DNA of 64,000 bases from DASRBN01 sp035294305 (GTDB taxonomy: Bacteria > Chloroflexota > Ktedonobacteria > Ktedonobacterales > Ktedonobacteraceae): positions 18,373-82,372 of the forward strand of contig DATGLD010000044.1 of the NCBI GenBank assembly GCA_035294305.1, read 5' to 3'. The translations under genes and the position numbers were made by a program. A model generated the notes under the pieces. That model was not told the DNA's origin. It searched no databases and saw only the letters and a list, made by a program, of their open reading frames with translations. Shown here one piece after another: positions 32,919-41,891 of this stretch (position 1 is the first letter of the stretch; every line of letters starts with the position of its first letter).

Positions 32919-34862
32919 GTGATACCATTGATTTTTTTAAGCACACTCTTACGCCGGAGCGTTTACGATATCGAGGGGCGGCGTCTGGGTTCATTACATG
33001 ATATATCCGTCTCCTTGAACGAGACATTTCCCCTGGTTACTGCTCTCATCGTGCGTTCTTTGCTCAGCAATAATGAGATGATAATTCCCTGGTCTCAGGT
33101 ACACAATCTTGAAGAAGAGCAGATTCACCTCACTGTCAGCCAGCAGCATATCGCATCATATACGCCGCAACCAGATGAGCTATTACTCAAAAGAGATTTA
33201 TTAGATAAGCAAATTGTCGATACGCAGGGTTTTCGCGTTGTCAAAGTCAATGATTTGAAGCTGGCGCAAATTAAGGGCACAGCCCGGCTGGTTGGTGTAG
33301 ATATCAGCTTCAGCGGACTGCTGCGGCGCTTAGGTGTGCTTGCGCCTGTAGAAGTACTGAGCAATATTTTACCAATACGCCTTTCTGAGCGTACGATAAC
33401 CTGGAATTATGTTGAGCCAATACAGGTCGTCACCGCCGGTACAGGACAGCTGACCCCGGCTATGGCCGGAGCGGGAGCCAGCGCGGCCACCGTTGGAAGT
33501 CCCGGTGTCGTGCCACAAGTCCAACTCAGCGTCAGCCATACCAAGCTGTCCGATTTACATCCTGCCGATATCGCCGATATCCTCGAACAGCTTGGTGTTG
33601 AGGACGCGGAGGCAATGCTTGAGCGCCTGGATACGGAGACGGCCGCCGATGCGTTGAACGAGGTCGAGACGCCTTTGCAGTCTGAACTGCTCAGCGAACT
33701 CGAGCCAGAGCGCGCCTCTGAACTGCTGGAGAGGCTTGCGCCGGATGATGCCGCTGATATCCTGGCGGATATTCCATCCGAGGAGGCCGAGCGCATTTTG
33801 AACCTGATGCCCGCCGAAGAGTCACGACAAATCCGCGAATTGCTGCGCTATGGAGAGCAGACCGCCGGTGGCATCATGACCACCGAGGTCCTTTCGCTCT
33901 CGCAGGAATTGACTGTTGAAGAGGCGCTAGCCTACCTGCGGCAGCACTCTGAACACCTGGAGATGATCTATTACCTGTATATCGTCGATGACGAACAACA
34001 CCTGGTCGGCGTCGTCTCCCTGCGCGAACTGGTCGTAGCAGAGCCAGGCACACAGCTCAAAGAACTGATGGATCCCGACGTCATCAAAGTTACCACCACA
34101 ACCGACCAGGAAGAGGTGGCCGAGGTCATCGCCAAATATGACCTGCTGGGTGTTCCAGTGGTGGACAACGACAATCACCTCGTAGGCCTGGTGACCGTCG
34201 ATGACATTATCGATGTCATTCACGAGGAACAGGCGGAGGATTTTTCGGAAATGGCCGGCGCCAGCGTCGAGGAGTTCGAGGAAGAAGAGCATTTTTCGTT
34301 GCGGGCCGTTCTGAGCCGTGCCACATGGATAGGCGTGAATGTGGTTGCCGGTTTCCTGCTGGCGCTGGTACTCTACCAGATTTTCGGCACGGCAGGCATC
34401 CAGGGCACACATCTTGTAGCGGGACTGCGCTCTTCTGTTGCTCTCAATGGCGTTGTCTGCCTGGTTCCCATGCTGCTGCTGACCAGTGGCAGCGTCGGTT
34501 CGCAGGCGCTGGGTATAGCAGGCTGGCAGTTGCGTTCCACGCACGGGATCGACTTTTTGCGTGGTATTTTCCGCGAGTTGCGCCTGGGAACCTTCGGTGG
34601 CATCATGGCCGCCATTATCGTAGGTTTGTTGACCTGGGCGCTCTTCCACTCATGGCTGCTGGGTGTCGCCATTGGCCTGAGCGCGGGTTTCACGCTGTTA
34701 ATCGCGGCCCTCTGCGGCCTGGTTTTACCGACTGTTTTGCAGCGCCTGCGCATGCGCGGAAGCCTTGTCAGCGCCCCGCTACTCGATCCCATCATTGCCG
34801 TCATCAGCCTGGCTTTTTTCCTGGCTGCTGCGTTGTGGCTGGCTAGCGTCATGCATGTGTGA
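32919..34862 (+). CDS. mgtE: MgtE magnesium transporter with N-terminal PRC-barrel-like domains
   Basis: A protein of about 647 residues. The first ~165 contain two PRC-barrel-like segments (VYDIEGRRLGSLHDI and IVDTQGFRVVKVNDL), unusual before MgtE. The MgtE N-terminal helical domain follows (about 205-305, with LHPADIADILEQL), then two CBS domains (about 318-435) and five C-terminal membrane helices (about 460-645) with the pore region. MgtE imports Mg2+, gated by Mg2+ binding to the N and CBS domains. The start is uncertain: GTG 32919 is very close to AAAGGA, and TTG 32928 is the alternative. Confidence 0.92.
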   Translation: MIPLIFLSTLLRRSVYDIEGRRLGSLHDISVSLNETFPLVTALIVRSLLSNNEMIIPWSQVHNLEEEQIHLTVSQQHIASYTPQPDELLLKRDLLDKQIVDTQGFRVVKVNDLKLAQIKGTARLVGVDISFSGLLRRLGVLAPVEVLSNILPIRLSERTITWNYVEPIQVVTAGTGQLTPAMAGAGASAATVGSPGVVPQVQLSVSHTKLSDLHPADIADILEQLGVEDAEAMLERLDTETAADALNEVETPLQSELLSELEPERASELLERLAPDDAADILADIPSEEAERILNLMPAEESRQIRELLRYGEQTAGGIMTTEVLSLSQELTVEEALAYLRQHSEHLEMIYYLYIVDDEQHLVGVVSLRELVVAEPGTQLKELMDPDVIKVTTTTDQEEVAEVIAKYDLLGVPVVDNDNHLVGLVTVDDIIDVIHEEQAEDFSEMAGASVEEFEEEEHFSLRAVLSRATWIGVNVVAGFLLALVLYQIFGTAGIQGTHLVAGLRSSVALNGVVCLVPMLLLTSGSVGSQALGIAGWQLRSTHGIDFLRGIFRELRLGTFGGIMAAIIVGLLTWALFHSWLLGVAIGLSAGFTLLIAALCGLVLPTVLQRLRMRGSLVSAPLLDPIIAVISLAFFLAAALWLASVMHV

Positions 34863-34891
34863 GAGGAAAGGGAATCAGCAGAAAAAAGGTA

Positions 34892-34921
34892 TTGACAAAA
34901 ACGGCACATACTTGATATACT
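34892..34921 (+). promoter_or_regulatory. Promoter of tRNA-Asn
   Basis: TTGACA (34892-34897) and TATACT (34916-34921), 18-base spacer, about 30 bases before the tRNA. Strong consensus match. Confidence 0.75.
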
Positions 34922-34951
34922 GCTTGCGTGAGATGAGCCAATCGGCATCCT

Positions 34952-35026
34952 TCCTCGATAGCTCAACGGTAGAGCGGCCGGCTGTTAACCGGTAGGTTAC
35001 AGGTTCGAATCCTGTTCGAGGAGCCA
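34952..35026 (+). tRNA. tRNA-Asn (anticodon GTT)
   Basis: A complete 75-base cloverleaf. Acceptor TCCTCGA pairs with TCGAGGA, D-arm is GCTC/GAGC, anticodon stem GCCGG/CCGGT holds loop CTGTTAA with anticodon GTT, T-arm has GTTCGAATC, and CCA is encoded at the end. Confidence 0.97.
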
Positions 35027-35029
35027 CAA

Positions 35030-35060
35030 GCCCAGGAAGAAAGTTCCTGGGCCTTTTTTA
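35030..35060 (+). terminator. Rho-independent terminator after tRNA-Asn
   Basis: GCCCAGGAA (35030-35038) pairs perfectly with TTCCTGGGC (35044-35052), loop GAAAG, followed by TTTTTT. Confidence 0.9.
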
Positions 35061-35192
35061 TTGCAAGCAGGAGATGTTCTCCGACTCTGCTGGTGGTGGA
35101 AAAGTGGCCAGTTACACGTTTTAACTTCATACGTTTTCTGAAAATAGTAGCGTTATGAAGTATTTCCGGTCATTAGAAGAGCGGAGGCAATC

Positions 35193-36731
35193 ATGTTAAA
35201 CCGCTATCAATGTATTCCACGCCGGTTCGGTCGCTGGAGCCTGGCCCTTATCTTTACCCTTACCCTGATGGCGGCCCTCACTCCAGCGGTCGCCGCAGCC
35301 AGTCCACGCCCAATTGTCCATAGATTCGCTTACCGGTCTCCGCTCTCGAAAGGGAATGATCGTGACAGCAACGTGTCGGGGCCGTTGACAGGGAAGGTGT
35401 CCATTATGCCAGGCTTCCCTGTGATGACGACGGAAACTCCTGGCACATATCACGCCGGCCCCGGCATCAATGTGCTGGTAGGCGACATCACTGGCGACGG
35501 CAAACCGGACTTCCTCGCTTCGGCATTGGCAAATGGCCCCCTGTATGCCTGGGAACCCAATGGGAAGGTCATTCCAGGATGGCCCGCGGCGCAGTTTACC
35601 GGTGCTGCTTATGCCGCCCTGGGAAAGCTGTCTAAGACCATTCCCGGCCTACAGGTAATGGTTGGTTATATGAGTGGGGGACAGTCCTACCTGGCTGCCT
35701 TTGATGGACATGGCCACCTGCTGCCCGGCTGGCCAATCCCGGATGACAATTACACCGCTACACCAGCAGCGCTTGCTGATATTAATGGAGATGGTATCGA
35801 CGAGATCTTTGTTGAAGAAGAGGACTGGACGCTGGCCGGTTATGACGCTCATGGTAAGCCCTTACCAGGTTGGCCGGTCCATGTTGATAGCGGTCAGACG
35901 TTGTATACCCCTACGATTGCCGATATTGATGGAGATGGCAAGCCGGAGATTATCTCTGCCAGTGAGAGTCTGTCTCCAGGAGGAGTGAAAGTCTACGCAT
36001 GGCATGGCGATGGCACTCTTGTAAAGGGCTTTCCAATTAGTGTTACAAGTGGACTTGAAGGGACCTTCCCGGTCGTGGCGGATGTGCTTGGTCTGGGGAA
36101 GCCACAATTGATCTTTGCTACCTACCCTGGAGGTAACAACACCTCAGTGCTGATTTACTCTGGCGCGGGAGTACTCTTGAAGACGATTACTATTCCCGGT
36201 ATCACCGCATACGGAAGAGCACTCGCGGTAGCCAGGCTGGACAATTCACCGAATCCGGAAATTGTGGTACAAACGAACACGACCCTGGCTGCGGTGCATG
36301 GAGATGGAAGCTACGTCTCCGGTTGGCCCCAGAATCTTGGTTATAGCTCCATAGACAACTCATCGCCAGTCATCGGTGATGTGACCGGTGATGGAGTGCC
36401 GGATATCGCGATCACCACCAACCAGGGGGACTCAGTTCAGGGGTTTTTGTCGGTCTACAGCGCTACAGGTACTCTGGAACTCCAGATGCAGCTAGAAATT
36501 GGCAGTGGTGGGGTGCCGGCTATGGTAGACCTGCTCGGCAATGGCCGCAATGATTTGTTGGTTACCGGTGATCCCTGGGATGGAAGTACACATGAGTATC
36601 CCAAGGTCTGGGCATTTGACTTCCACGGTGCCGGGACCTATGGGCAGGTACCCTGGGCGCAATTTGGCCGGAATCCCGAACACCATAGTTGCTTCTCAAC
36701 TGATGCTATCTCTAGTTTCTGCCAGGGCTGA
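35193..36731 (+). CDS. Secreted FG-GAP/VCBS repeat protein
   Basis: A 512-residue protein with a signal peptide (basic start, hydrophobic core, cleavage near AVAAASP) and a beta-propeller of FG-GAP repeats. Calcium-loop motifs are seen as DITGDGKPDFLA, DINGDGIDEIFV, DIDGDGKPEIIS and DVTGDGVPDIAI, spaced about 60-140 residues apart, with GWP-containing strands between. Such proteins act in adhesion or polysaccharide binding outside the cell. It has no catalytic motif and no anchor at the C-terminus. Confidence 0.9.
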   Translation: MLNRYQCIPRRFGRWSLALIFTLTLMAALTPAVAAASPRPIVHRFAYRSPLSKGNDRDSNVSGPLTGKVSIMPGFPVMTTETPGTYHAGPGINVLVGDITGDGKPDFLASALANGPLYAWEPNGKVIPGWPAAQFTGAAYAALGKLSKTIPGLQVMVGYMSGGQSYLAAFDGHGHLLPGWPIPDDNYTATPAALADINGDGIDEIFVEEEDWTLAGYDAHGKPLPGWPVHVDSGQTLYTPTIADIDGDGKPEIISASESLSPGGVKVYAWHGDGTLVKGFPISVTSGLEGTFPVVADVLGLGKPQLIFATYPGGNNTSVLIYSGAGVLLKTITIPGITAYGRALAVARLDNSPNPEIVVQTNTTLAAVHGDGSYVSGWPQNLGYSSIDNSSPVIGDVTGDGVPDIAITTNQGDSVQGFLSVYSATGTLELQMQLEIGSGGVPAMVDLLGNGRNDLLVTGDPWDGSTHEYPKVWAFDFHGAGTYGQVPWAQFGRNPEHHSCFSTDAISSFCQG

Positions 36732-36824
36732 AAAGGCGGAGCATCTGGCTTCTCTGTAACTGGTGATTCCCTATAAGTCTCCAGGACAAGGGGAGACCAC
36801 GATTGGGCGGGGGAATCACCATCT

Positions 36825-36980
36825 CAGGGCGATTCAAAAGTTGATTCAGTGGCGATCAAAGCGGCCTCCGTGCTGTAGGGACAGCGGCTCGTCCCTGTCC
36901 GTTGTGGGGCGCGCAGGACAGGGACGAGCCGCTGTCCCTACAGCACAGCAACGCCATCACTCGACTTTTGAATCGCCCTG
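36825..36980. mobile_element. MITE-like palindromic element with ten-base target duplication
   Basis: The ends are a perfect 17-base inverted pair (left CAGGGCGATTCAAAAGT, 36825-36841; right 36964-36980). Directly outside, ATCACCATCT occurs on both sides (36815-36824 and 36981-36990), as expected for a target duplication. The centre holds a perfect 30-base inverted repeat (36871-36900 with 36916-36945, 15-base loop). There is no coding frame. Confidence 0.75.
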
Positions 36981-36999
36981 ATCACCATCTCTATAAGTA

Positions 37000-37029
37000 T
37001 TGTTATTGCGCTTTTTCCTGTGCTATACT
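37000..37029 (+). promoter_or_regulatory. Candidate promoter for GAF regulator
   Basis: TTGTTA (37000-37005) and TATACT (37024-37029), 18-base spacer, with TGC before the -10. The leader to the gene start is about 195 bases. Confidence 0.45.
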
Positions 37030-37225
37030 GTAGCGGAAGATAGTGGCGAGTTGACCCAGTGCAGTTATGATTCCGGTCTTTTCATTATTCTGCATGCAGA
37101 AGGGAAACTATGCTTTCCGGCACGCGGACTTCTTTCCTGTGATTGATAGAGGCGCATAGTGTTGCTGCTCTACTAAGATGCGCATAAGGCCATTGAGGGC
37201 AGCAGCGAATTCATAGGTAAAGGAA

Positions 37226-38212
37226 ATGCAAGAACCTCAGACGTGGCGTGATTTGCTTGGGCAACGCATTGAGAATCTCCAGGAACGACAGCGGCTTGCT
37301 CATGCCTTGCAAGTTAGCCCTATCACTCTGATGCGCTGGGTGAGCAAGGAATCCACTCCCCGGCCGCAGCTCCTGCAGCGCCTGTTGAAGGCGTGGCCTG
37401 AAGAACGTGAGCAGCTCTTGAGGCTGATTCGAGAGGAGTTCAAGGACTTTCCCACTTTGAGCGAGTATGAGGCGGTAGTCGAAACGTCACTCACTATTCC
37501 CGCCGAATTTTATACTCGTGTCCTACACACCCTTGCTACGCTTTCCAGGGATCTGCACTTCTGGTCGCTTTGTGACCTCATCCTGCGGCAGGTTCTCTTG
37601 CAGCTCGACCCTCATCGCCTGGGCATGGCGGTAATTGTGGTGCGCTGTATGCCACCCTCTGACGGCAAGATGGTTCGCAGCCTGCGTGAGGTGTATGGAT
37701 GTGGAACACCGCCCTGGCCGAGTACGTTGGACAATGATCCCATGTTCCTGGGAATCGAATCGTTAGCCGGCTACGCGGTCAGTACGGCTCGCCTCGTAGA
37801 AAACCAGAATCTTGGGCAGGAAGCGAATCGCGCTCCTGGCTATGCTGGAAAATGGGAGGGAAGCGCTGTTGCGGCTCCCATCATGTTTGCGGGCAACATC
37901 GCCGGCTGCCTGCTCATCTCAAGCACTCAGGCTGGCTACTTTGGTGAGAACTATTACTCGCTCATCGAAGGCTATGCCGAGTTGATCGCCCTGGCTTTTG
38001 ATCGCCAGGAGTTTTACGCGCCGGAGCAGATTGCTCTCGGCGTGTTACCCTCTTACGAGGTGCAAAAATCCTCGTTTTCGGGGTTTCGACAACGTACCAT
38101 CGATCTTATGAGGCAGGCCTCGATTAACCGGCATCCGATCACGGCTTTAGAGGCGGAACAGCTTGTCTGGCAACAACTGGAACAAGAACTGCTTCAGACG
38201 CCATTTCGTTAA
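37226..38212 (+). CDS. HTH-GAF domain transcriptional regulator
   Basis: A 328-residue protein. The N-terminal ~60 residues look like an XRE-type helix-turn-helix (RLAHALQVSPITLMRWVS). A linker is followed by a GAF-like sensor (about 95-270, with DLILRQVLLQLDPHRLGM and GSAVAAPIMFAGNIAGCLLI) and a C-terminal helical tail. It is probably a ligand-responsive regulator; the ligand is unknown. The methyltransferase gene begins 50 bases downstream. Confidence 0.75.
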   Translation: MQEPQTWRDLLGQRIENLQERQRLAHALQVSPITLMRWVSKESTPRPQLLQRLLKAWPEEREQLLRLIREEFKDFPTLSEYEAVVETSLTIPAEFYTRVLHTLATLSRDLHFWSLCDLILRQVLLQLDPHRLGMAVIVVRCMPPSDGKMVRSLREVYGCGTPPWPSTLDNDPMFLGIESLAGYAVSTARLVENQNLGQEANRAPGYAGKWEGSAVAAPIMFAGNIAGCLLISSTQAGYFGENYYSLIEGYAELIALAFDRQEFYAPEQIALGVLPSYEVQKSSFSGFRQRTIDLMRQASINRHPITALEAEQLVWQQLEQELLQTPFR

Positions 38213-38262
38213 TTGGTCATGAACAACTTGATACGTTTCTTCCTGAGCAAGAGGAGATAGTA

Positions 38263-39126
38263 ATGGCAACACCCGATAATTCTTCGGAAGGCGGCAATGT
38301 CTACTTCAACGATCCTGAGAGCGGCGCGGAGATGGCGCGCCTCCTCGCGCAGGACCGCCTCGTCACCAGGGGCATGGGCGGTCTTTTCTCCGAGCGCTCA
38401 GACCTTTCCGGCATTCATCGCATCCTCGACGCGGCCTGCGGCCCCGGCGGTTGGGCGCTGGAGGTCGCCTTCGCCTATCCTGATATCGAGGTGGTTGGAT
38501 TCGATGTCAGCCGGGCAATGATCGACTATGCGCGGGCGCAGGCGCGGGTGCAAGGCCTGAACAATGCCAGTTTCCATGTCATGGATATCCAGAAGCCGCT
38601 GGATTTCGCCGACGAATCCTTCGACCTGGTCAATTCGCGTTTCATCAATTTCCTACCGACAACAGCGTGGCCGCGCGTGATGCAGGAATTTGGGCGCATC
38701 ACACGACCTGGAGGGACCATCCGGCTCACGGAAAGCGAATGGTGGTACTTCACGAACAGCCCCGCGCTGGAGGAACTCAACTCCATGGTTATACGCGCGC
38801 TCAAGCTGCAAGGCGCAAGTTTCACCGAAAGCGGCCGCTTTACCGGCGTGCTGCCCATGTTAGGAAAATTCCTGCTCGACGCCGGCTGTAGCAGCGTCAA
38901 CTATCGCGCGCACGTCATCGATTACTCTTACGGGACCGAGGCCTATGATGGCTTTCGTCGCGATGCCGCCGTCGTCTTCAAACTCTTCCAGGGCTTTATC
39001 GTCCGAATGGGAGTCGCCACCCAGGAGACATTGGACCAACTGTACGACCGCATGCAGTTTGAGATGCTGAAGGAAGATTTTCGGGGTTTGATGTTGCCGA
39101 TAACGGCCTGGGGGGAGAAGGGGTAG
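38263..39126 (+). CDS. Class I SAM-dependent methyltransferase
   Basis: A 287-residue Rossmann-fold methyltransferase. Motif I is LDAACGPGG (55-63), the acidic residue binding SAM ribose is D81 in VVGFDVS, then FHVMDIQKPLDF and SFDLVNSRF. Its pattern is closest to UbiE-like small-molecule methyltransferases. Substrate unknown. ATG 38263 has GAGGAGA upstream. Confidence 0.92.
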   Translation: MATPDNSSEGGNVYFNDPESGAEMARLLAQDRLVTRGMGGLFSERSDLSGIHRILDAACGPGGWALEVAFAYPDIEVVGFDVSRAMIDYARAQARVQGLNNASFHVMDIQKPLDFADESFDLVNSRFINFLPTTAWPRVMQEFGRITRPGGTIRLTESEWWYFTNSPALEELNSMVIRALKLQGASFTESGRFTGVLPMLGKFLLDAGCSSVNYRAHVIDYSYGTEAYDGFRRDAAVVFKLFQGFIVRMGVATQETLDQLYDRMQFEMLKEDFRGLMLPITAWGEKG

Positions 39127-39136
39127 GAGAATCGCC

Positions 39137-39733
39137 ATGGGTCAGACGCGCATCACTATTCGTCCACTTCGCCTGAGTGATACTGAGGACATGCATGAGA
39201 TTATGCATATGCCAAATGTCCTGTGGGGGACCGCGCAGCTCCCCTCCAAAAGCCTCGAGATGTGGCGCAAGACCATCGAGGGGTGGTTGAATGACGAACA
39301 CGCGCATGACTTTGTGGCCGAGATCGGGGGTAAAGTCGTTGGAGCCATTCACCTCAGAGTTGGCGAGGGGCGCGAACGTCACGTCGGCACGATCTCTATG
39401 GTCGTTCACGATGCTTACCAGGGACAGAGCATCGGCAAAATGCTCATGCTCACCGTCATTGACCTCGCCGACAACTGGCTCAACCTGCTGCGCCTGCAAT
39501 TGGAAGTCTATACGGATAATGAGCGCGCCATCAATCTCTATAAGCGTTTCGACTTTGAAATCGAGGGGAAAAAGCGCTGCGATGGTTTTCGTGCCGGCGT
39601 CTACCTCGATAGCTACGTCATGGGCCGCGTGCGTTCTCAAACACAAAAATCGGCGCCCCTTTCTGACTACACGGCGATGTTTCCACCTCCTGCGCGAACG
39701 CCGCAAGCGCCGGATACTCCTGATGGGGTGTAA
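39137..39733 (+). CDS. GNAT family N-acetyltransferase
   Basis: A 198-residue protein with a GNAT fold: RPLRLSDTEDMHEI at the start, the acetyl-CoA loop region VHDAYQGQSIGKMLM, and YTDNERAINLYKRFDFEIEG near the end. A Pro-rich C-terminal tail (about 165-198) is extra. It is 10 bases after the methyltransferase, so probably co-transcribed. Confidence 0.92.
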   Translation: MGQTRITIRPLRLSDTEDMHEIMHMPNVLWGTAQLPSKSLEMWRKTIEGWLNDEHAHDFVAEIGGKVVGAIHLRVGEGRERHVGTISMVVHDAYQGQSIGKMLMLTVIDLADNWLNLLRLQLEVYTDNERAINLYKRFDFEIEGKKRCDGFRAGVYLDSYVMGRVRSQTQKSAPLSDYTAMFPPPARTPQAPDTPDGV

Positions 39734-39747
39734 TGAGGTGATCTACC

Positions 39748-40866
39748 GTGTCTGAGCCGGCTCCAATCAATTTCGAACACTTCTTCTTAAAAATGCTCGA
39801 GGCTTCCTACTGGCCCATCGTGATTATTGATCGCACAATGAGTGTCCGCTTCTACAATCAGCGCGCCGTCAAACTGCTAGGTAGGTTGGAGCCATGGCAG
39901 GACCTGAAACTGGAACTGCTCATTCCCGACCCTGCTATCCTGCAACTGGTGCGGGAGAGCCTTGAGACGGGCGCTCCTCGCAGTGGCGAGTATTCAAAAG
40001 TCAACGGGACGATTTTCTGGAAAGTATCTGTTTCTCCAGTGGAACATACTCCTCCCCACGAATCGGACAGCCTGGAGGACGCTGAGGCGAAGGCCCGGCG
40101 TTATCAGTATTTCGTGATTTTGATCGAAGATTTAACCGAATTGCGCCGCCTGGAACGAGTGCGGCGCGATTTCGTCGCCAATATCTCGCATGAACTGCGC
40201 ACCCCGCTGGCCTCCGTTCGCCTGCTGGCGGAGACGTTGGAAGATGTCATCGAAACTGACCCTGAGCAGGCACAAATCTTTGTCGAGCGCATCGAAAACG
40301 AGGTCGAACATCTGACAGACCTGGTATCGGAACTGCTTGAACTCTCGCGTATCGAATCGGGCCAGATGCCAATGCTCATTGAACCCGTCGAAGCCGAACT
40401 GCTGGTGCGCGAGGTGATGGCGCGCATGATACCGCAGGCGCAGCGCTATCGTGTAACCCTGCGCAGCGAGATACAAGATGGGAAGACACGAGTTGCCGCG
40501 GACAGCAAGCAAATAGTACGTGTGCTTGTCAATCTTGTACATAACGCCATCAAATTTACTCCATCGGAGGGAATGGTTGTCGCCGGCACGAAGCTGCAAG
40601 CCGGAGGGGAGACGCAAATTTTCTTTGTGCGCGATACGGGTATTGGCATTCCGGCAGAGGACTTGCCGCGCATCTTCGAACGATTTTACAAAGTAAACCG
40701 CTCGCGTTCGAAAATGTACGCCACCGGTCCTGGCGGAGGTGGCAGCGGATTGGGCCTGGCTATTGCTCGCCATGTCGTAGAGGCGCACGGGGGCCGCATC
40801 AGCGTTGAAAGCGTGGTTGGGCAGGGCAGCACCTTTACTTTTACCCTCCCGGTAGCAAACTCGTAG
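39748..40866 (+). CDS. PhoR-like PAS sensor histidine kinase
   Basis: A 372-residue kinase without membrane helices. It has a PAS domain (about 10-130), HisKA with H148 in ANISHELRTPL, and HATPase (LVHNAIKFTPS, DTGIGIP, GGSGLGLAI). Start GTG 39748 with GAGGTGAT upstream. No partner regulator overlaps it; the next regulator, the CheY-like gene, is over 600 bases away beyond a MITE-like element. Confidence 0.92.
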   Translation: MSEPAPINFEHFFLKMLEASYWPIVIIDRTMSVRFYNQRAVKLLGRLEPWQDLKLELLIPDPAILQLVRESLETGAPRSGEYSKVNGTIFWKVSVSPVEHTPPHESDSLEDAEAKARRYQYFVILIEDLTELRRLERVRRDFVANISHELRTPLASVRLLAETLEDVIETDPEQAQIFVERIENEVEHLTDLVSELLELSRIESGQMPMLIEPVEAELLVREVMARMIPQAQRYRVTLRSEIQDGKTRVAADSKQIVRVLVNLVHNAIKFTPSEGMVVAGTKLQAGGETQIFFVRDTGIGIPAEDLPRIFERFYKVNRSRSKMYATGPGGGGSGLGLAIARHVVEAHGGRISVESVVGQGSTFTFTLPVANS

Positions 40867-40910
40867 GGGCCGATTGGTCGTGCCCATCGCCTATTCCCCG
40901 GCCATATCCC

Positions 40911-41158
40911 TCTCTCCCCGACACTTTTTCCCGTGGGGGCAAACGCGGATCGACCCCGAGGAGGGCGACCACCAGGGTCCCCGCCCCGCATCCCAGCCAC
41001 TCCCGTCCTTACCAGGGCGACGATCCTGTTCTGCAAGAGTACGTGGTCCTAGTAAGGGCGGGGGCAATGGTGGAGATGGGTGGGGTTGGGGACCCTGGTG
41101 GTCGCCCTGCTGGGGACAGCACGTGCCAGGTCGCCGCAAAACGTGTCGGGGAGAGAGC
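40911..41158. mobile_element. Long-hairpin MITE-like element A
   Basis: The ends are inverted (left TCTCTCCCCGACAC from 40911, right GTGTCGGGGAGAGA ending by 41158). GGCCATATCCC occurs on both sides (40900-40910 and 41159-41169), fitting an 11-base target duplication. The interior is a long imperfect palindrome containing GAGGGCGACCACCAGGG and its inverse. Related in sequence to element B at 44861-45264. Confidence 0.7.
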
Positions 41159-41210
41159 GGCCATATCCCGGTGATATCGAAAAATTTAATTGCTTCTTTA
41201 TACCAAAACG

Positions 41211-41239
41211 TTGCACTTCGCACACTTGTATGGTACCAT
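41211..41239 (+). promoter_or_regulatory. Candidate promoter of the chemosensory cluster
   Basis: TTGCAC (41211-41216), a 17-base spacer and TACCAT with an upstream TGG (41234-41239). It gives a leader of about 250 bases before the CheY-like gene. Moderate match only. Confidence 0.35.
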
Positions 41240-41487
41240 TTGCTTTAGATTCATATTTCTGCCTGGGTTACATGAAATCTCTTCGATGGACACGATACCG
41301 ACCATTATAAGGCCAAGGACTTGTGACAGGCTATTTCATTGGCCCCGGTCGATGATCCGTCGTGATACGTGATAAACGCAGGCGCCACTCTTAATATGGA
41401 TGTGAAGAGAGCCGGGTCGTGCATGTATGACAATATGCGCGTAATCTGGTGATGGATGGTAGTGTGGAGAAGAAAGAGGATGTTAAC

Positions 41488-41877
41488 ATGAGTAAACTGG
41501 TGATGGTCATTGACGATTCTGTAACGGTTCGTAAGATCATAGAAACCAGCCTGAAACGCGCAGGCATCGAATCCGTGAGTTATGAAGATGGCGTCGAGGC
41601 CTTGCGCGCGCTAAGTGAAAGACGACATCGCCCACCTGACCTGGTGATATTAGATATCAATCTGCCTAAAATGGATGGCTATACAGTAGCCCGTTATCTC
41701 AAGACAAAGCACCAGTTTAGCAATACCGTCATTGTCATGCTTTCGACGCGTGACGGGGTAATTGATCGCATCAAGGGTCGTCTTGTAGGAGCAAAGGACT
41801 ATATTACGAAACCGTTCCGAACGCAAGACATCATGTCTGTGATACGCTCTTACCTGGGTGTCCCGTCACTTTCGTAA
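41488..41877 (+). CDS. CheY-like single-domain response regulator
   Basis: A 129-residue receiver. Acidic pair D9-D10, phospho-acceptor D56 in VILDINLPKMDG, and K108 in YITKPF are all intact. ATG 41488 was chosen because AAGAGGA lies at good spacing; the frame extends 13 codons upstream without support. It is followed by CheW- and CheA-like genes, so it should be an acceptor or target in that pathway. Confidence 0.93.
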   Translation: MSKLVMVIDDSVTVRKIIETSLKRAGIESVSYEDGVEALRALSERRHRPPDLVILDINLPKMDGYTVARYLKTKHQFSNTVIVMLSTRDGVIDRIKGRLVGAKDYITKPFRTQDIMSVIRSYLGVPSLS

Positions 41878-41891
41878 GTTTTCATCTTTTC

